64,000 bases of DNA, taken from Taenia hydatigena. Taxonomy: Eukaryota; Platyhelminthes; Cestoda; Cyclophyllidea; Taeniidae. How positions within the stretch are numbered: position 1 is the first letter of the stretch; each line of letters opens with the position of its first letter. Below, in pieces: positions 15,579 to 23,308 of this stretch. The stretch lies in NCBI GenBank assembly GCA_036345935.2, contig JADWOT020001416.1:85404-149403 (forward strand). The letters are read 5' to 3'. Below the pieces are notes generated by a model. It did no database searches. It saw only the letters and a program-made list of their open reading frames with translations, and was not told the DNA's origin. The translations under genes and the position numbers were made by a program.

Positions 15579-15890
15579 ATGCTTCACGTCGCTTTCTTGA
15601 TCACCTTGACCATCCTTAACGTCCTCGGTGCAGAAAAAGCGATTTTTTCAAGTGGCCGAAATCTTCTTACTATCTACACATTCGTCTCTGATCCTGGGTG
15701 CTTGTCCGGTATAGAGCACTTCAACATCGCTCACAGCGCCACCGCAGCTGTGCACTACGTGCGCTCATTGATGCCGGCGAACGGTGGGACAAGTTTCTTT
15801 GCTGCTCTGGAGTACATACGGGTGTCCGGCTGCTCAATGCAGGAGGCCTCGAGAGCAAGCGTGCTGTACGAAATTCTGCAAAACTTACAG
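15579..15890 (+). pseudogene. GC exon 1: signal peptide and start of ligand-binding domain
   Basis: It starts with an ATG and a hydrophobic leader (MLHVAFLITLTILNVLGA) typical of a signal peptide, followed by the start of an extracellular receptor domain. The Cys in VSGCSMQEAS sits where the ANF-receptor fold has a conserved cysteine before the helix leading to the L-G-P motif. The exon is 104 codons with no stop and ends in phase 0 at CAG|GTTCGT. The next exon also begins in phase 0 and continues the fold, which supports both start and junction. This part carries no visible lesion. Confidence 0.8.
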
Positions 15891-16525
15891 GTTCGTCGTG
15901 GTAGAATTTGACAGCCTCTCGAGTAGTGTTGACACTCACGCTGAGGTGACCTTGTACGTGTGAGTGCCATATGAACGCGTCTAATCCGAGGCAAACCCTT
16001 GTTATTTAACCACCAATTCATCCAGCATCATTATACTCAATTTTGAGTATGGTAACCACGTTAAGTGACAGCAGAGCTACCTCAATTCCTAAAATCGAGT
16101 TGCTTGTAGAAAGAAATAGCATGGTGACATTCACTACCTCCGCATTCTAACGCCTTCTCGTAACAGTATCGAATGCCCGAATAACCATCAATGAAATGGG
16201 AAAGTAATCAGCGTCAGAGCTAGGTGTTAGCATTCACTAATAAGTCTAACACTGCAATGTCAAAATCTGTGCAAATTCTTGGCAATACTTTAGAGTTGGA
16301 ATTTAACATTGATGCATTGTTCGTCCAAATTACATTAATCTGCCCCACCTAGATTTGTTAAGTTTATTCCTTACAAACCCCTCTGCTTCTGCATTTTCAT
16401 CCTTAACCAATTGTAGTACACGTCATTGCAAGTAGCGGTGGAGAGACTGAAAATGTTTCATTTCACATGTACCCGCCACCAAAATGTGTTTCGGACGCAT
16501 TGAAATAATTGTTTTGCAATTTTAG

Positions 16526-17009
16526 CAAAACGCGTCAAACTCTGCGGGGTTCAGCGTGTTACTAGGACCTCCCTTAACTAGCGACTGTAATATGGTGAAC
16601 GAATGGATCAATCTCGGTAACCCTAAGGAGCCGCAACGAGCTCAACTCTACCTAATCTCCTACTACTGTCAAGTGTTGGGTTTCACCTCTGTCTTTGTCA
16701 ACCACCTCCACCACATTGGTCGTGGTTTACACCCTCCACCCAACGCTGCGGTATCTGTTGTAGTTCAGCGCAAGATTATTCTACGAGGCATTCTTGTCTA
16801 TCTCGTCAACAATGGATGGAGGCGCATTGCACTGTTCTACGATTTGCACACCACCATCCTCTACATTCCTGAGATATTAGATTTAATCCTATCAACACTT
16901 CGCCTCTCCCGAAATAGGCACAGCGTGCTTGAACTCTTGACTAGTGTCCATATCGCATCGGCGACAAACTTTACGAGATTACTAGAGCCATTGGAAGATC
17001 ATTTTGACG
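16526..17009 (+). pseudogene. GC exon 2: ligand-binding (ANF-receptor) domain
   Basis: The acceptor is TTTTAG after a T-rich tract and the donor is GACG|GTAAGC; the exon leaves one base over. The peptide begins QNASNSAG and runs into FSVLLGPPLTSDC, the family's conserved L-G-P turn plus cysteine. It continues with alternating helix and strand segments (WRRIALFYD) typical of periplasmic-binding-like ligand domains. N-A-S and N-F-T are possible N-glycosylation sites. The frame is intact over 161 codons. Confidence 0.85.
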
Positions 17010-17076
17010 GTAAGCGATCACTTTGGTCCCTATGCAATTTGTTTCCCTTCTTTACTCGCTTAAACCTCTTTTTCAG

Positions 17077-17333
17077 TGGCGCTGATATTAGCAAGACCAG
17101 AACTGGCAGTGAAATTCGTAGTGGGCGTTAAGAACTTCGGCAGAATCAAGCAAGGGCGGATCGCACTCATGCACGTGGATCCCACGGATATGCTTACTTA
17201 CGATGCCTTGCGTGCATGGGGAGCGCATTTGTCTCGAGCTGGACCCACATGGGCTGCTGGTCGTTCGCTCATCGTTGTCACAGCACTGCCCAAGAGCAGC
17301 AGATACGATGAGGTGTCAATACCGTATAAGGAG
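17077..17333 (+). pseudogene. GC exon 3: ligand-binding domain, continued
   Basis: The acceptor TTTTTCAG follows a 67-nt intron. The first codon is completed across the junction (G plus TG, Val). The frame reads through segments such as ALILARPELAVKFVVGV and RIALMHVDPTDML without a stop and ends in phase 0 at a GTAATC donor. It fits the second lobe of the extracellular domain. Reading on past the donor gives a stop at 17418, so splicing is needed here. Confidence 0.75.
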
Positions 17334-17391
17334 GTAATCTGCATCACTTCGCCCTCATTCCACATTTCTCCTACATTTCAACTACACGCAG

Positions 17392-17416
17392 GCAACACAA
17401 ATCGTGCATCCTTTAG
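17392..17416 (+). pseudogene. GC micro-exon 4 (tentative)
   Basis: A 25-nt piece between a CACGCAG acceptor and a GTGATT donor encodes ATQIVHPL in phase with exon 3. It leaves one base that pairs with an acceptor at 17735. The upstream intron would be only 58 nt. Flatworm genes do have tiny exons and introns, but this one rests on splice signals and phase alone. Confidence 0.4.
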
Positions 17417-17735
17417 GTGATTTTACAATTTTCGGTGACAAACTCTGACTGCCGTCAATAACTGCGCCACCAACATGATTTTAGTTATGAGGTGATGCAC
17501 TACGAACAGGTGGTTCGCAGATTTGTTTTATTGCACACACTACCGCTTTTAAATCGATGTATACCTGTAAAATCCTTAATACTTTAGTTAAAAGGCATCC
17601 CATAGAGCAGCGCGATGTCATAACTTCCAGGGTGAATAGGAGGATATGAGACTGGTGTTCATGCAGGCAAATTCGGTCATTAAATCGAACAGTAACGTAT
17701 TTCAACACCCAACCTTTGTTTAATGGAGTAGGAAG

Positions 17736-18253
17736 AGAGCGTGGGTGCAACCTCTAGCAGTGAACTAACTCCTACCCATGAACATACGCATGAGAGCATA
17801 GAGGATTTCTTGTGCGCTGACGAGTTGGTTTCCTCATGGCAGCGAATCAACCTCTTAGTGGCTAGTGGGGCAGCGCTAGCAATGCGACTGATTCAAGTCC
17901 AATTGCTGGAAGAGGGTGGTAGCAGTATCGCCCCCTCTGCTAGTCTCTTCGAACCACTGCACGCTCTCTCACATATCAAGGTGCCTACACTGCCCTCCAT
18001 CACTTTCCATTACCAAATTGAAAATGGCGATACCTCGCAAGGCATCTTCGACCTCCTCCTCTTCTTCCTCAAGTCCAACGTCACTGAGATGGCTAACATT
18101 GGAGTCCAAGCAAGGAGATATGCAGACATCTTCAATCTTATTGATGTCATCAATCATCCACTAATGCTCTCCCAGTCAAGGAGTACAATGAAATGGCCAG
18201 GCGATGGACGCGGACCTCAACGTACATGCTACCTACTTGCGCCTTGTGGAATC
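17736..18253 (+). pseudogene. GC exon 5: end of ectodomain and juxtamembrane W-P-G/C-G motif
   Basis: One frame stays open for over 170 codons. It contains the INLLVASGAALAM helix (the position of the Y-D-A-V-L-L-Y-A helix of the family), then QIENGDTSQGIFDL, matching the conserved n-G-D-x-x-g-x-f-d-l turn. It ends in KWPGDGRGP ... APCGI, matching the conserved W-P-G-G-x-G-P...P-C-G just before the membrane. The acceptor could be 17735, 17757 or 17760. The donor at 18254 (GTTATG) is weak but joins the transmembrane exon in phase 0. Frame-mates in this stretch (SSSSSS in another frame) are low-complexity shadows. Confidence 0.75.
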
Positions 18254-18327
18254 GTTATGCGATAAGAGTGAATCTAGACTACCACCAGATTTCATTTCCT
18301 TTCTTGCTGCGTAACTATCCTTTGGAG

Positions 18328-18414
18328 GCAGTACAAACTATTCTACTGATAAATCTACTTGGGTTGCTCAATGCTGGTCTCATCTACTTGGCAATTGTGC
18401 TGGTATACAGGTAG
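18328..18414 (+). pseudogene. GC exon 6: transmembrane helix, ending in TAG
   Basis: After a pyrimidine-rich tract and GGAG acceptor the frame reads AVQ, then about 22 hydrophobic residues (ILLINLLGLLNAGLIYLAIV) and the positive stop-transfer VYR, as expected for the single membrane span. A TAG at 18412 follows directly. Either a donor (TACAG|GTAGAG at 18411) was used, or a lesion separates the helix from the cytoplasmic part, which continues in the +2-shifted frame. Confidence 0.65.
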
Positions 18415-18563
18415 AGCGAATTGTGCGTCTCCAATGATGTGGTCAATTTAGACGGATTGTGTGTAAGATCCGGCAGTTTGATTCACTCAAACTCGTTTTT
18501 GTGGAAGGCGATTTTACATTCAGCGATGACGATGGAAATCCACTGGCGGATGAATGCGGTGAC
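18411..18563 (+). pseudogene. GC exon 7: cytoplasmic juxtamembrane segment (frame-shifted)
   Basis: The frame beginning VERIVRLQ contains a TGA at 18435 and then reads FRRIVCKIRQFDSLKLVF and the acidic SDDDGNPLADE. This resembles the post-membrane segment leading into the kinase-homology domain, where a Trp normally precedes K-I (here Cys, TGT instead of TGG). It is out of phase with the transmembrane exon. A weak donor GTGTGG at 18564 gives a phase-0 join to exon 8. The assignment is moderate. Confidence 0.45.
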
Positions 18564-18647
18564 GTGTGGATATTTTGGGAGAATTAAATGACAAAAGAAT
18601 ATTTTTTGCCTAACAGTGTTGTTAACTGAATGGTCTATAACTTTCAG

Positions 18648-18840
18648 TCTCAACAAACCCCTCAGTTGCAAATAGATGCGGTGTCGAGTTCGAATGTCCT
18701 TACTTCCTTCCATGTACTCCTGCCTACTTCTTGAGCCTCGATTGCAGCGTCGAGCATGATTGAAGAGCCTCTACGGAGGTCACGAAAAGGAAGGCTTGCT
18801 CAACTAAATGTACGTTATGTTCATGTCGGCAGCGTTAAAT
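18648..18840 (+). pseudogene. GC exon 8: start of kinase-homology domain, with TGA
   Basis: The acceptor is ACTTTCAG and the donor AAT|GTAAGT. The frame reads SQQTPQLQIDAV, meets a TGA at 18732 (a CGA-to-TGA change would explain it), then continues SMIEEPLRRSRKGRLAQL and YVHVGSVK. The latter fits the N-lobe strand carrying the V-x-V-x-x-V/K positions of the pseudokinase. The phase left by this exon (one base) does not match the next exon (phase 0), so a single-base lesion near the donor is likely. Confidence 0.6.
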
Positions 18841-19655
18841 GTAAGTACAAGGTGTTAATGGCTCTAGTCGTGTTCAAGTAGTGCTGCATACGAATGTTAT
18901 TAATTATTTGAAGAGGAACGCAATGGAGTCATGTACACTAGGTCCGCAGCATGTAATCAGAGAGGAGTGTTTTGCTTCTAAAAGCCGATAGGTAGTGCTC
19001 GAAAGCAGAATGGGATTGAATGGTTGTGTTCATGCGTCGAAAGATGACATTTGACACTGATGATGAGCATAAGGCAGTGTGTATCCTCCTCCCTCCCTCT
19101 AATGCGAGGAATTTGAAGAGTCGACTTCTGGTATGCAGGATGGGATGTAATATCCTCTTTTGTCCGATAATGTGGCAAAGAAATCTTTGCATCACTAATT
19201 GTCTAGTATTGGCTTCAGCACGCATCGCTTGCACACCTTGCTCTATGCTTCCCACTCGGTGTGGCTGTAGGCGGTCAACAGGCCATTTCACCATCTCCTA
19301 TATGTCAGCAGCTCTTCTGTTAGCTCTTTGCTTACCACCTCCAGCTGCCTTTTTAACTGTTTCTGTTTTATGTCAGTAGTGACTCATATTCCTCTATTAT
19401 CAGGAATGTGGAGTCGTGCGAGGTGTGAGGGCAGCAGATTAATCGCCTCAATTAACGATGATCATTCAAGAAAAAGCAAAATCTTGAGCACGACACAATC
19501 GTTTGTAGAAGTGCTCGATTGCTTGTATCGCTTGTGCAATTAGCATTGCCCCCACCATCGCAGCCGAGATCCACCTTAAAGTGAGAGGAACAAACCTAAA
19601 TGATTTTGCTTTACAACAGCTTTTGCTATCTCTTTCGCTTGGCTTGTTGTTCTAG

Positions 19656-19838
19656 GGAGTTCAAGTCTACGTTAAGGAATTGGGCCTATCTCACATACCA
19701 CTGCGCTCACGGTTACTCGACTACCTTGCGGGACTGCGAGAATTTCGACACGAAAATGTCAATACTTTCATTGGATGCAGTGTGACACCGCAGTCCTTCA
19801 GTCTTGTTTTTCACTGCTGTCATCGGGGAAGTCTTCAG
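19656..19838 (+). pseudogene. GC exon 9: kinase-homology domain N-lobe
   Basis: A 61-codon exon, phase 0 to phase 0, from TTCTAG to CAG|GTGATG. It contains FRHENVNTFIGC, the family's conserved l-r-H-e-N-v-n-x-f-i-G-C strand, and HRGSLQ, the G-S-L hinge. No lesion is visible. The upstream intron of 815 nt contains nothing recognisable. Confidence 0.88.
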
Positions 19839-20483
19839 GTGATGATATAAGTCCCTCTCATTTAATTGGCCAAAAGCTCTCATCCACATCACTGCTTTCA
19901 TTTTCAACATTTTCCATATTCATATGCCTTTAATGATATCAGCGATTTGCTGACGAATTCGTGTGAGTTATGGCACAGTGCACAAGAACATGACTACTGG
20001 CTGACTTACAGGGATAGACATGAAGTACAGTTGAGATTGTTCCAGAAAGGGCGGGATATTGGGCACGCCGGATGGAAACGTACCGGTGAACTACAGTATA
20101 AACTTGCTTCATAAGCAATTCATAAACATCCTCACAAAAGGACTCCTCCGACAACGAGCAGAGTTGCTTTGTGTTAGTCCCTTCGTAGAACATTGACCTA
20201 GTCACCATGCTTCTCGTTCTGTTCCGCATGCTTCAAAATGGTCGTCCAAAACTGATATTCTCCACCAATTAAAGGATTGCCGTCAGAACTATAAACCAGA
20301 GGGCAATGAAGACTACTGCCATGTTCCAATCTCGCACCCCTTGCAAATGCTGCACAACAGCCTTTGGAGAGAAACACACGTCCGTATTTTTAACACTGAT
20401 TCCATTCATGTGCAACAGACATTCAATTCAGTGATACACGACACATGCTGCCGACTTACCTGTTACTGCGTTTCCGTGCGTAG

Positions 20484-20555
20484 GAGGTTATCAGCAACAA
20501 AAGCATCACATTTGACTGGGATTTCAAGGTCTCTCTCATGACTGACTTAGTTCGG
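20484..20555 (+). pseudogene. GC exon 10: kinase-homology domain, linker helix
   Basis: A 72-nt exon from GCGTAG to CGG|GTGAGT, phase 0 at both ends. It encodes SNKSITFDWDFKVSLMTDLVR, cut here by splicing just before G-M-E-Y-L-H. This is the canonical l-d-w-x-F-k-x-S-l-x-x-D-l-v-r helix of receptor cyclase pseudokinases. It is intact. Confidence 0.88.
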
Positions 20556-20639
20556 GTGAGTCAATGCTATCTTCTAGTATTTGAACACATCTCTTCTCTC
20601 TAATATTTGTACCTACTACCTCTAATGTGACGTTACAAG

Positions 20640-20796
20640 GGAATGGAGTATCTCCATAGCACAAGCCTCAAAGCCCACGGAAGACTCAACTCGGCCAATT
20701 GCGTCATTAATTGCCGATACGCCTTAAAAATCACCGACTTTGGCATTCTTAAGATCTACAACTTGACAGACAGTTGTCCTTCAACCAACCCCGAAG
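20640..20796 (+). pseudogene. GC exon 11: pseudokinase catalytic-loop region
   Basis: It begins [19 protein letters not shown] and continues [17 protein letters not shown]. The H-G-x-L-x-S-x-N-C signature replaces the H-R-D of active kinases, as is normal for receptor cyclases, so the lack of the catalytic Asp is not a lesion. The D-F-G is kept. The acceptor is TTACAAG and the donor GAAG|GTTAGT, leaving one base that the next exon completes. It is intact. Confidence 0.92.
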
Positions 20797-20840
20797 GTTA
20801 GTTGCATTCATTACCCTCCGAAATTGTATCTCATCCATAG

Positions 20841-21040
20841 AAAAATTGTGGACAGCGCCTGAGCTACTGTGTGATGAGACCTTGGCGTTAGTTGGAACCA
20901 AGCCGGGCGATGTTTATGCATTCGGTATAATAATGCACGAAGTCTTCTATCCGACGAAACCATATGGAATGGAAGATACTTCAGCAGAAGAGATTATAGA
21001 ACGCATCAGGAGCAAAGAAAAACCCCCTTTTCGGCCACGA
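20841..21040 (+). pseudogene. GC exon 12: pseudokinase C-lobe
   Basis: After a 44-nt intron the frame continues EKLWTAPELL (the A-P-E motif), GDVYAFGIIMHEVFY and KPPFRPR, all family landmarks. The donor is CGA|GTGAGT in phase 0. It is intact and the best recognised exon together with exon 11. Confidence 0.92.
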
Positions 21041-21096
21041 GTGAGTATTTCTTCGCACTTCAGGATATCACTATAAGTTTATCAAAGCCTTCACAG

Positions 21097-21120
21097 GAGC
21101 ATTTCAGATGTATTGAGAAT
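21097..21120 (+). pseudogene. GC exon 13 (tentative remnant of pseudokinase C-lobe)
   Basis: Following CTTCACAG the phase-0 frame reads EHFRCIEN and then TAG. No GT donor is available before the stop except at 21110, which would drop the cysteine-containing end. The segment that should hold the start of the l-M-x-x-C-W motif is therefore damaged or lost. Confidence 0.4.
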
Positions 21121-21443
21121 TAGCACTGTTCACTTGTGGTACAGTGAAGACACAAGTAAAGATATTCACGATCGTTTCCGGAACGGCTATGTCAACCGGG
21201 GTATTTTCGAGTTAATTACTAATATTTGCCGCATTTGGCATCTGATACATCGGTATAGCGTAGAACTGTCAAAGAAACTGAAAAGAAATAGGCTGCTGCT
21301 ACAGAAGTGCATCATCAAAGGTCTAAAGGGAGTTGCATAACCTTGCGTTGGATTACGTTCTTTTTTTGCTGGCGAATCATCCACCATCCACTGCTCGATT
21401 TTCCACCTTAGCTTCATGAGACGGGTGTCCCACCAACTTACAG

Positions 21444-21536
21444 AGCCATTGTTGAGCGAGCATAGTCGGACAATCCTGGACTAAGACCAACATTCAAGGA
21501 ACTAAATGAAGAGATTCAACGAATGAACAGAAAGAA
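21444..21536 (+). pseudogene. GC exon 14: end of pseudokinase with Trp codon changed to TAG
   Basis: From the acceptor ACTTACAG the frame reads AIVERA, then TAG at 21463, then SDNPGLRPTFKELNEEI. Relatives have C-W-x-d-N-P-x-l-R-P-t-f here, so the TAG sits exactly on the conserved tryptophan (TGG to TAG). The donor is AA|GTAGGT and the leftover phase matches the next exon. Confidence 0.8.
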
Positions 21537-21579
21537 GTAGGTTTGCAATTGCACATGATCTTTTCCTCAATCTCGCAAG

Positions 21580-21691
21580 AAAAACAAACATTGTAGAGCA
21601 CATGTTCAAAATGATGGAGAACTACTCGAATGGATGAAGTAGAAAAGGAGAAGAGGAAGAAGGATCTTCTCATCTGCCGTTTGCTCCCTCC
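21580..21691 (+). pseudogene. GC exon 15: dimerisation coiled coil with internal deletion
   Basis: The exon reads KTNIVEHMFKMMENYSN in one frame and, immediately afterwards in another frame, DEVEKEKRKKDLLICRLLP. Both halves match the cyclase dimerisation helix. The roughly ten residues that normally lie between them (n-L-E-x-L-V-e-e-R-T) are missing, and the frame shifts at about 21630. The donor CC|GTGAGT is intact. Confidence 0.88.
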
Positions 21692-21834
21692 GTGAGTTTC
21701 CTGTCACATGATTCCTGGCCGGCGGTAATGACTGTTAGAATTACACATTTCGGCTTTGAATTTTTGTACGACCACGCAAATGTAGAGTCTGAGCAATATG
21801 CGAGTGGAAGAGTGATGCTAAGTTGGAATTGTAG

Positions 21835-22027
21835 AGTTGAGGCGGAAGCGTTAAAGGCGGGAGTTGCAGTGGCGCCTGAGACCTACGATGAGGTGTCGAT
21901 CTACATTAGCGTCATCGTTAGATTTACAACCATTTTAGCGATGTCCACACCACTGCAAGTTTTTGATCTTCTCAATGACCTGTACACACTCTTTGACAGG
22001 ACGATTGCACACTACGACGCCTACAAG
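21835..22027 (+). pseudogene. GC exon 16: cyclase domain, first half, metal-binding Asp lost
   Basis: It starts with AEALKAGVAVAPETYDEV, then IYISVIVRFTTI where relatives have the F-S-D-I-V-G-F-T motif. The first metal-coordinating Asp is Val (GTC) and the motif Gly is Arg. Then come LQVFDLLNDLYTLFD and HYDAYK before AAG|GTGGGT. The frame is intact, but the product could not hold both catalytic metals. Confidence 0.92.
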
Positions 22028-22404
22028 GTGGGTTTGATTTGAGACGCCTGAGTCTACTCATGGGCACAAGTTCGATATCAACTCATCACATTTGATAAAG
22101 AAAACAAGTGTTTTGCTTCACTTACTTGCCTTGATGGCGTTGTCCAAATCACGTTTCGCTAAGTAAGCAGGATCTCACTAAGGTTAAAGAAATGCGAGCT
22201 GTGAATCGGCCGTTTGTTTTGTCCAAATAGGATGGCATTCCAGCATGTGTAGCAAATAGTTAATCGAGGTGGCAGGGTCTTATGCTGCGTCTCCTTGCTC
22301 ATTAGTCTAACCAACAACTGCGTCTCTCTCGCTAAAGCACGAACACAGACTGAACAGAAGTGCTCAAATTGCTAGCCAATCGACGCTGAATCTGTGCATT
22401 GTAG

Positions 22405-22547
22405 GTAGAGACGATAGGAGACGTCTACCTGGTGACTTCGGGATTGCCAGTCCGTAATGGACGACGCCATGCAGCTGAGGTCGCCACGATGGCCCTCCAC
22501 CTGCTCAGTGTTTGTGGCACTGAGGCTGCGCATCGGTCTGCAAAGCG
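22405..22547 (+). pseudogene. GC exon 17: cyclase domain, with deletion and frameshift
   Basis: It opens [19 protein letters not shown], which keeps the guanine-selecting Glu and the second metal Asp, then [18 protein letters not shown]. The frame then jumps: [10 protein letters not shown] is read one frame over from about 22514. About 32 nt encoding the F-r-i-r-H segment are missing. The exon seems to end at G|GCTAGT, a GC (not GT) donor; without splicing, TAG follows at 22550. Confidence 0.88.
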
Positions 22548-22967
22548 GCTAGTTGGATTTGCCTCTGATCCTGCCCCTTTCTAATCTATGCGTGCAAGGT
22601 GCGTATCAACTTGTTCTAATGAATGCCAACGACACTTGAGCAATGTCTTTGGCCAAAGTGCATTCTGAGGCTGGAATTTAAAGCTGCATTTAGACCGTCA
22701 ATCTGATGTCCATACGCTGGCCTCGTGTTGTTGTCCATGCGGAACACGGGCTAATGCATCCTCATAGAATCGTAGCTTTGCATTTGATCTCCTCCATGTA
22801 TCAGTTGCACTGTTATCAAACAGGTAGCAAGTGCCGAGATCTATAAGCCATTTTAAAGCTTTAGCCTACTGGTATACAGAATGATTTCAAAATCACACTT
22901 TCATTGGAACTGCAAAATATGCGTCTTGTCGCATGGCATTGAGGAAAGACTCTCTGTCCTTTTGCAG

Positions 22968-23066
22968 GACCTTGTGTTACCGGCGTCGTAGGACTTACAA
23001 TGCCTCGTTACTGCCTCTTTGGCGATACCGTTAATCAAGCACTGAAAATGGAGTCGTCTGGAGCCG
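22968..23066 (+). pseudogene. GC exon 18: cyclase domain, catalytic Asn/Arg segment
   Basis: From CTTTTGCAG it reads (G)[19 protein letters not shown] and [13 protein letters not shown]. The cysteine of P-R-Y-C-L-F-G-D, which helps select GTP over ATP, is present. The transition-state Asn is kept, but the catalytic Arg of N-T-A-S-R-M-E-S is Lys and the neighbouring residues are changed. The donor GCCG|GTTGGT leaves one base, completed by exon 19. Confidence 0.92.
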
Positions 23067-23134
23067 GTTGGTAAAATTTTCCTTGACCTCCTTTCCTTTT
23101 ACCGCCGCCTTAACGTAAAACACATCTACCTCAG

Positions 23135-23308
23135 CCTTCAGAATACACATCAGCGAGAAAAGGAAGATTGGATGAAATCGGAGGCTACCATGTTGAATAT
23201 CGCGGCTCGGTGGAATTCGGGGGTGGTGTGGAAACAACAACTTATTGGCTCACTAGCAGTGACAACTTCCACAAGCCTTTGCCTCAGCCTCCTCCAGTAA
23301 CAATGTAA
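23135..23308 (+). pseudogene. GC exon 19: end of cyclase domain and tail, with frameshift
   Basis: The phase continued from exon 18 gives FRIHISEKRK, then TGA at 23173. One frame over, from about 23168, it reads LDEIGGYHVEYRGSVEFGG and TTTYWLTSSDNFHKPLPQPP, ending at TAA (23306). This matches the family's R-I-H-I-S...G-x-Y-x-x-x-Y-R-G...T-Y-W-L end. A GTAAGC donor at 23305 overlaps the stop, so further 3' exons are possible; a candidate short piece follows the TTGTTGTGTTGCAG acceptor near 23850. Confidence 0.88.

Larger units (their letters stand above)
15579..23308 (+). pseudogene. receptor-type (membrane) guanylate cyclase, unprocessed pseudogene
   Basis: A functional relative would be a single-pass plasma-membrane protein turning GTP into cGMP. 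All domains of the family occur in order: signal peptide, ligand-binding domain, transmembrane helix, kinase-homology domain, dimerisation coiled coil, cyclase domain and tail. Introns are kept (635, 67, 58, about 319, 74, 84, 815, 645, 84, 44, 56, about 323, 43, 143, 377, about 420 and 68 nt), so this is not a retrocopy. The larger introns hold nothing I recognise. Lesions seen: stops in conserved frames (18412 or 18435, 18732, 21463), deletions of about 30 nt with frameshift at about 21630 and 22513, a frameshift at about 23167, and substituted catalytic residues. The products would be truncated and catalytically dead. An assembly error could explain one lesion, not this set together with the active-site changes. 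Some exon borders between 17334 and 18650 are tentative. Confidence 0.92.

Noticed and set aside
15698..16021. Overlapping frames on both strands over cyclase exon 1
   Set aside because: Shadow frames of a real exon; no motifs.
17916..18164. Frame with a Ser run inside cyclase exon 5
   Set aside because: It is the shifted reading of a CTC/TCC-rich stretch encoding part of the ectodomain.
18176..18310. Alternative readings in this stretch (KEYNEMARR after CTCTCCCAG; VHATYLRLVESLCDKS before GTAACT)
   Set aside because: They look protein-like with splice-like borders, but the third frame carries the diagnostic W-P-G...C-G motif and joins both neighbours in phase.
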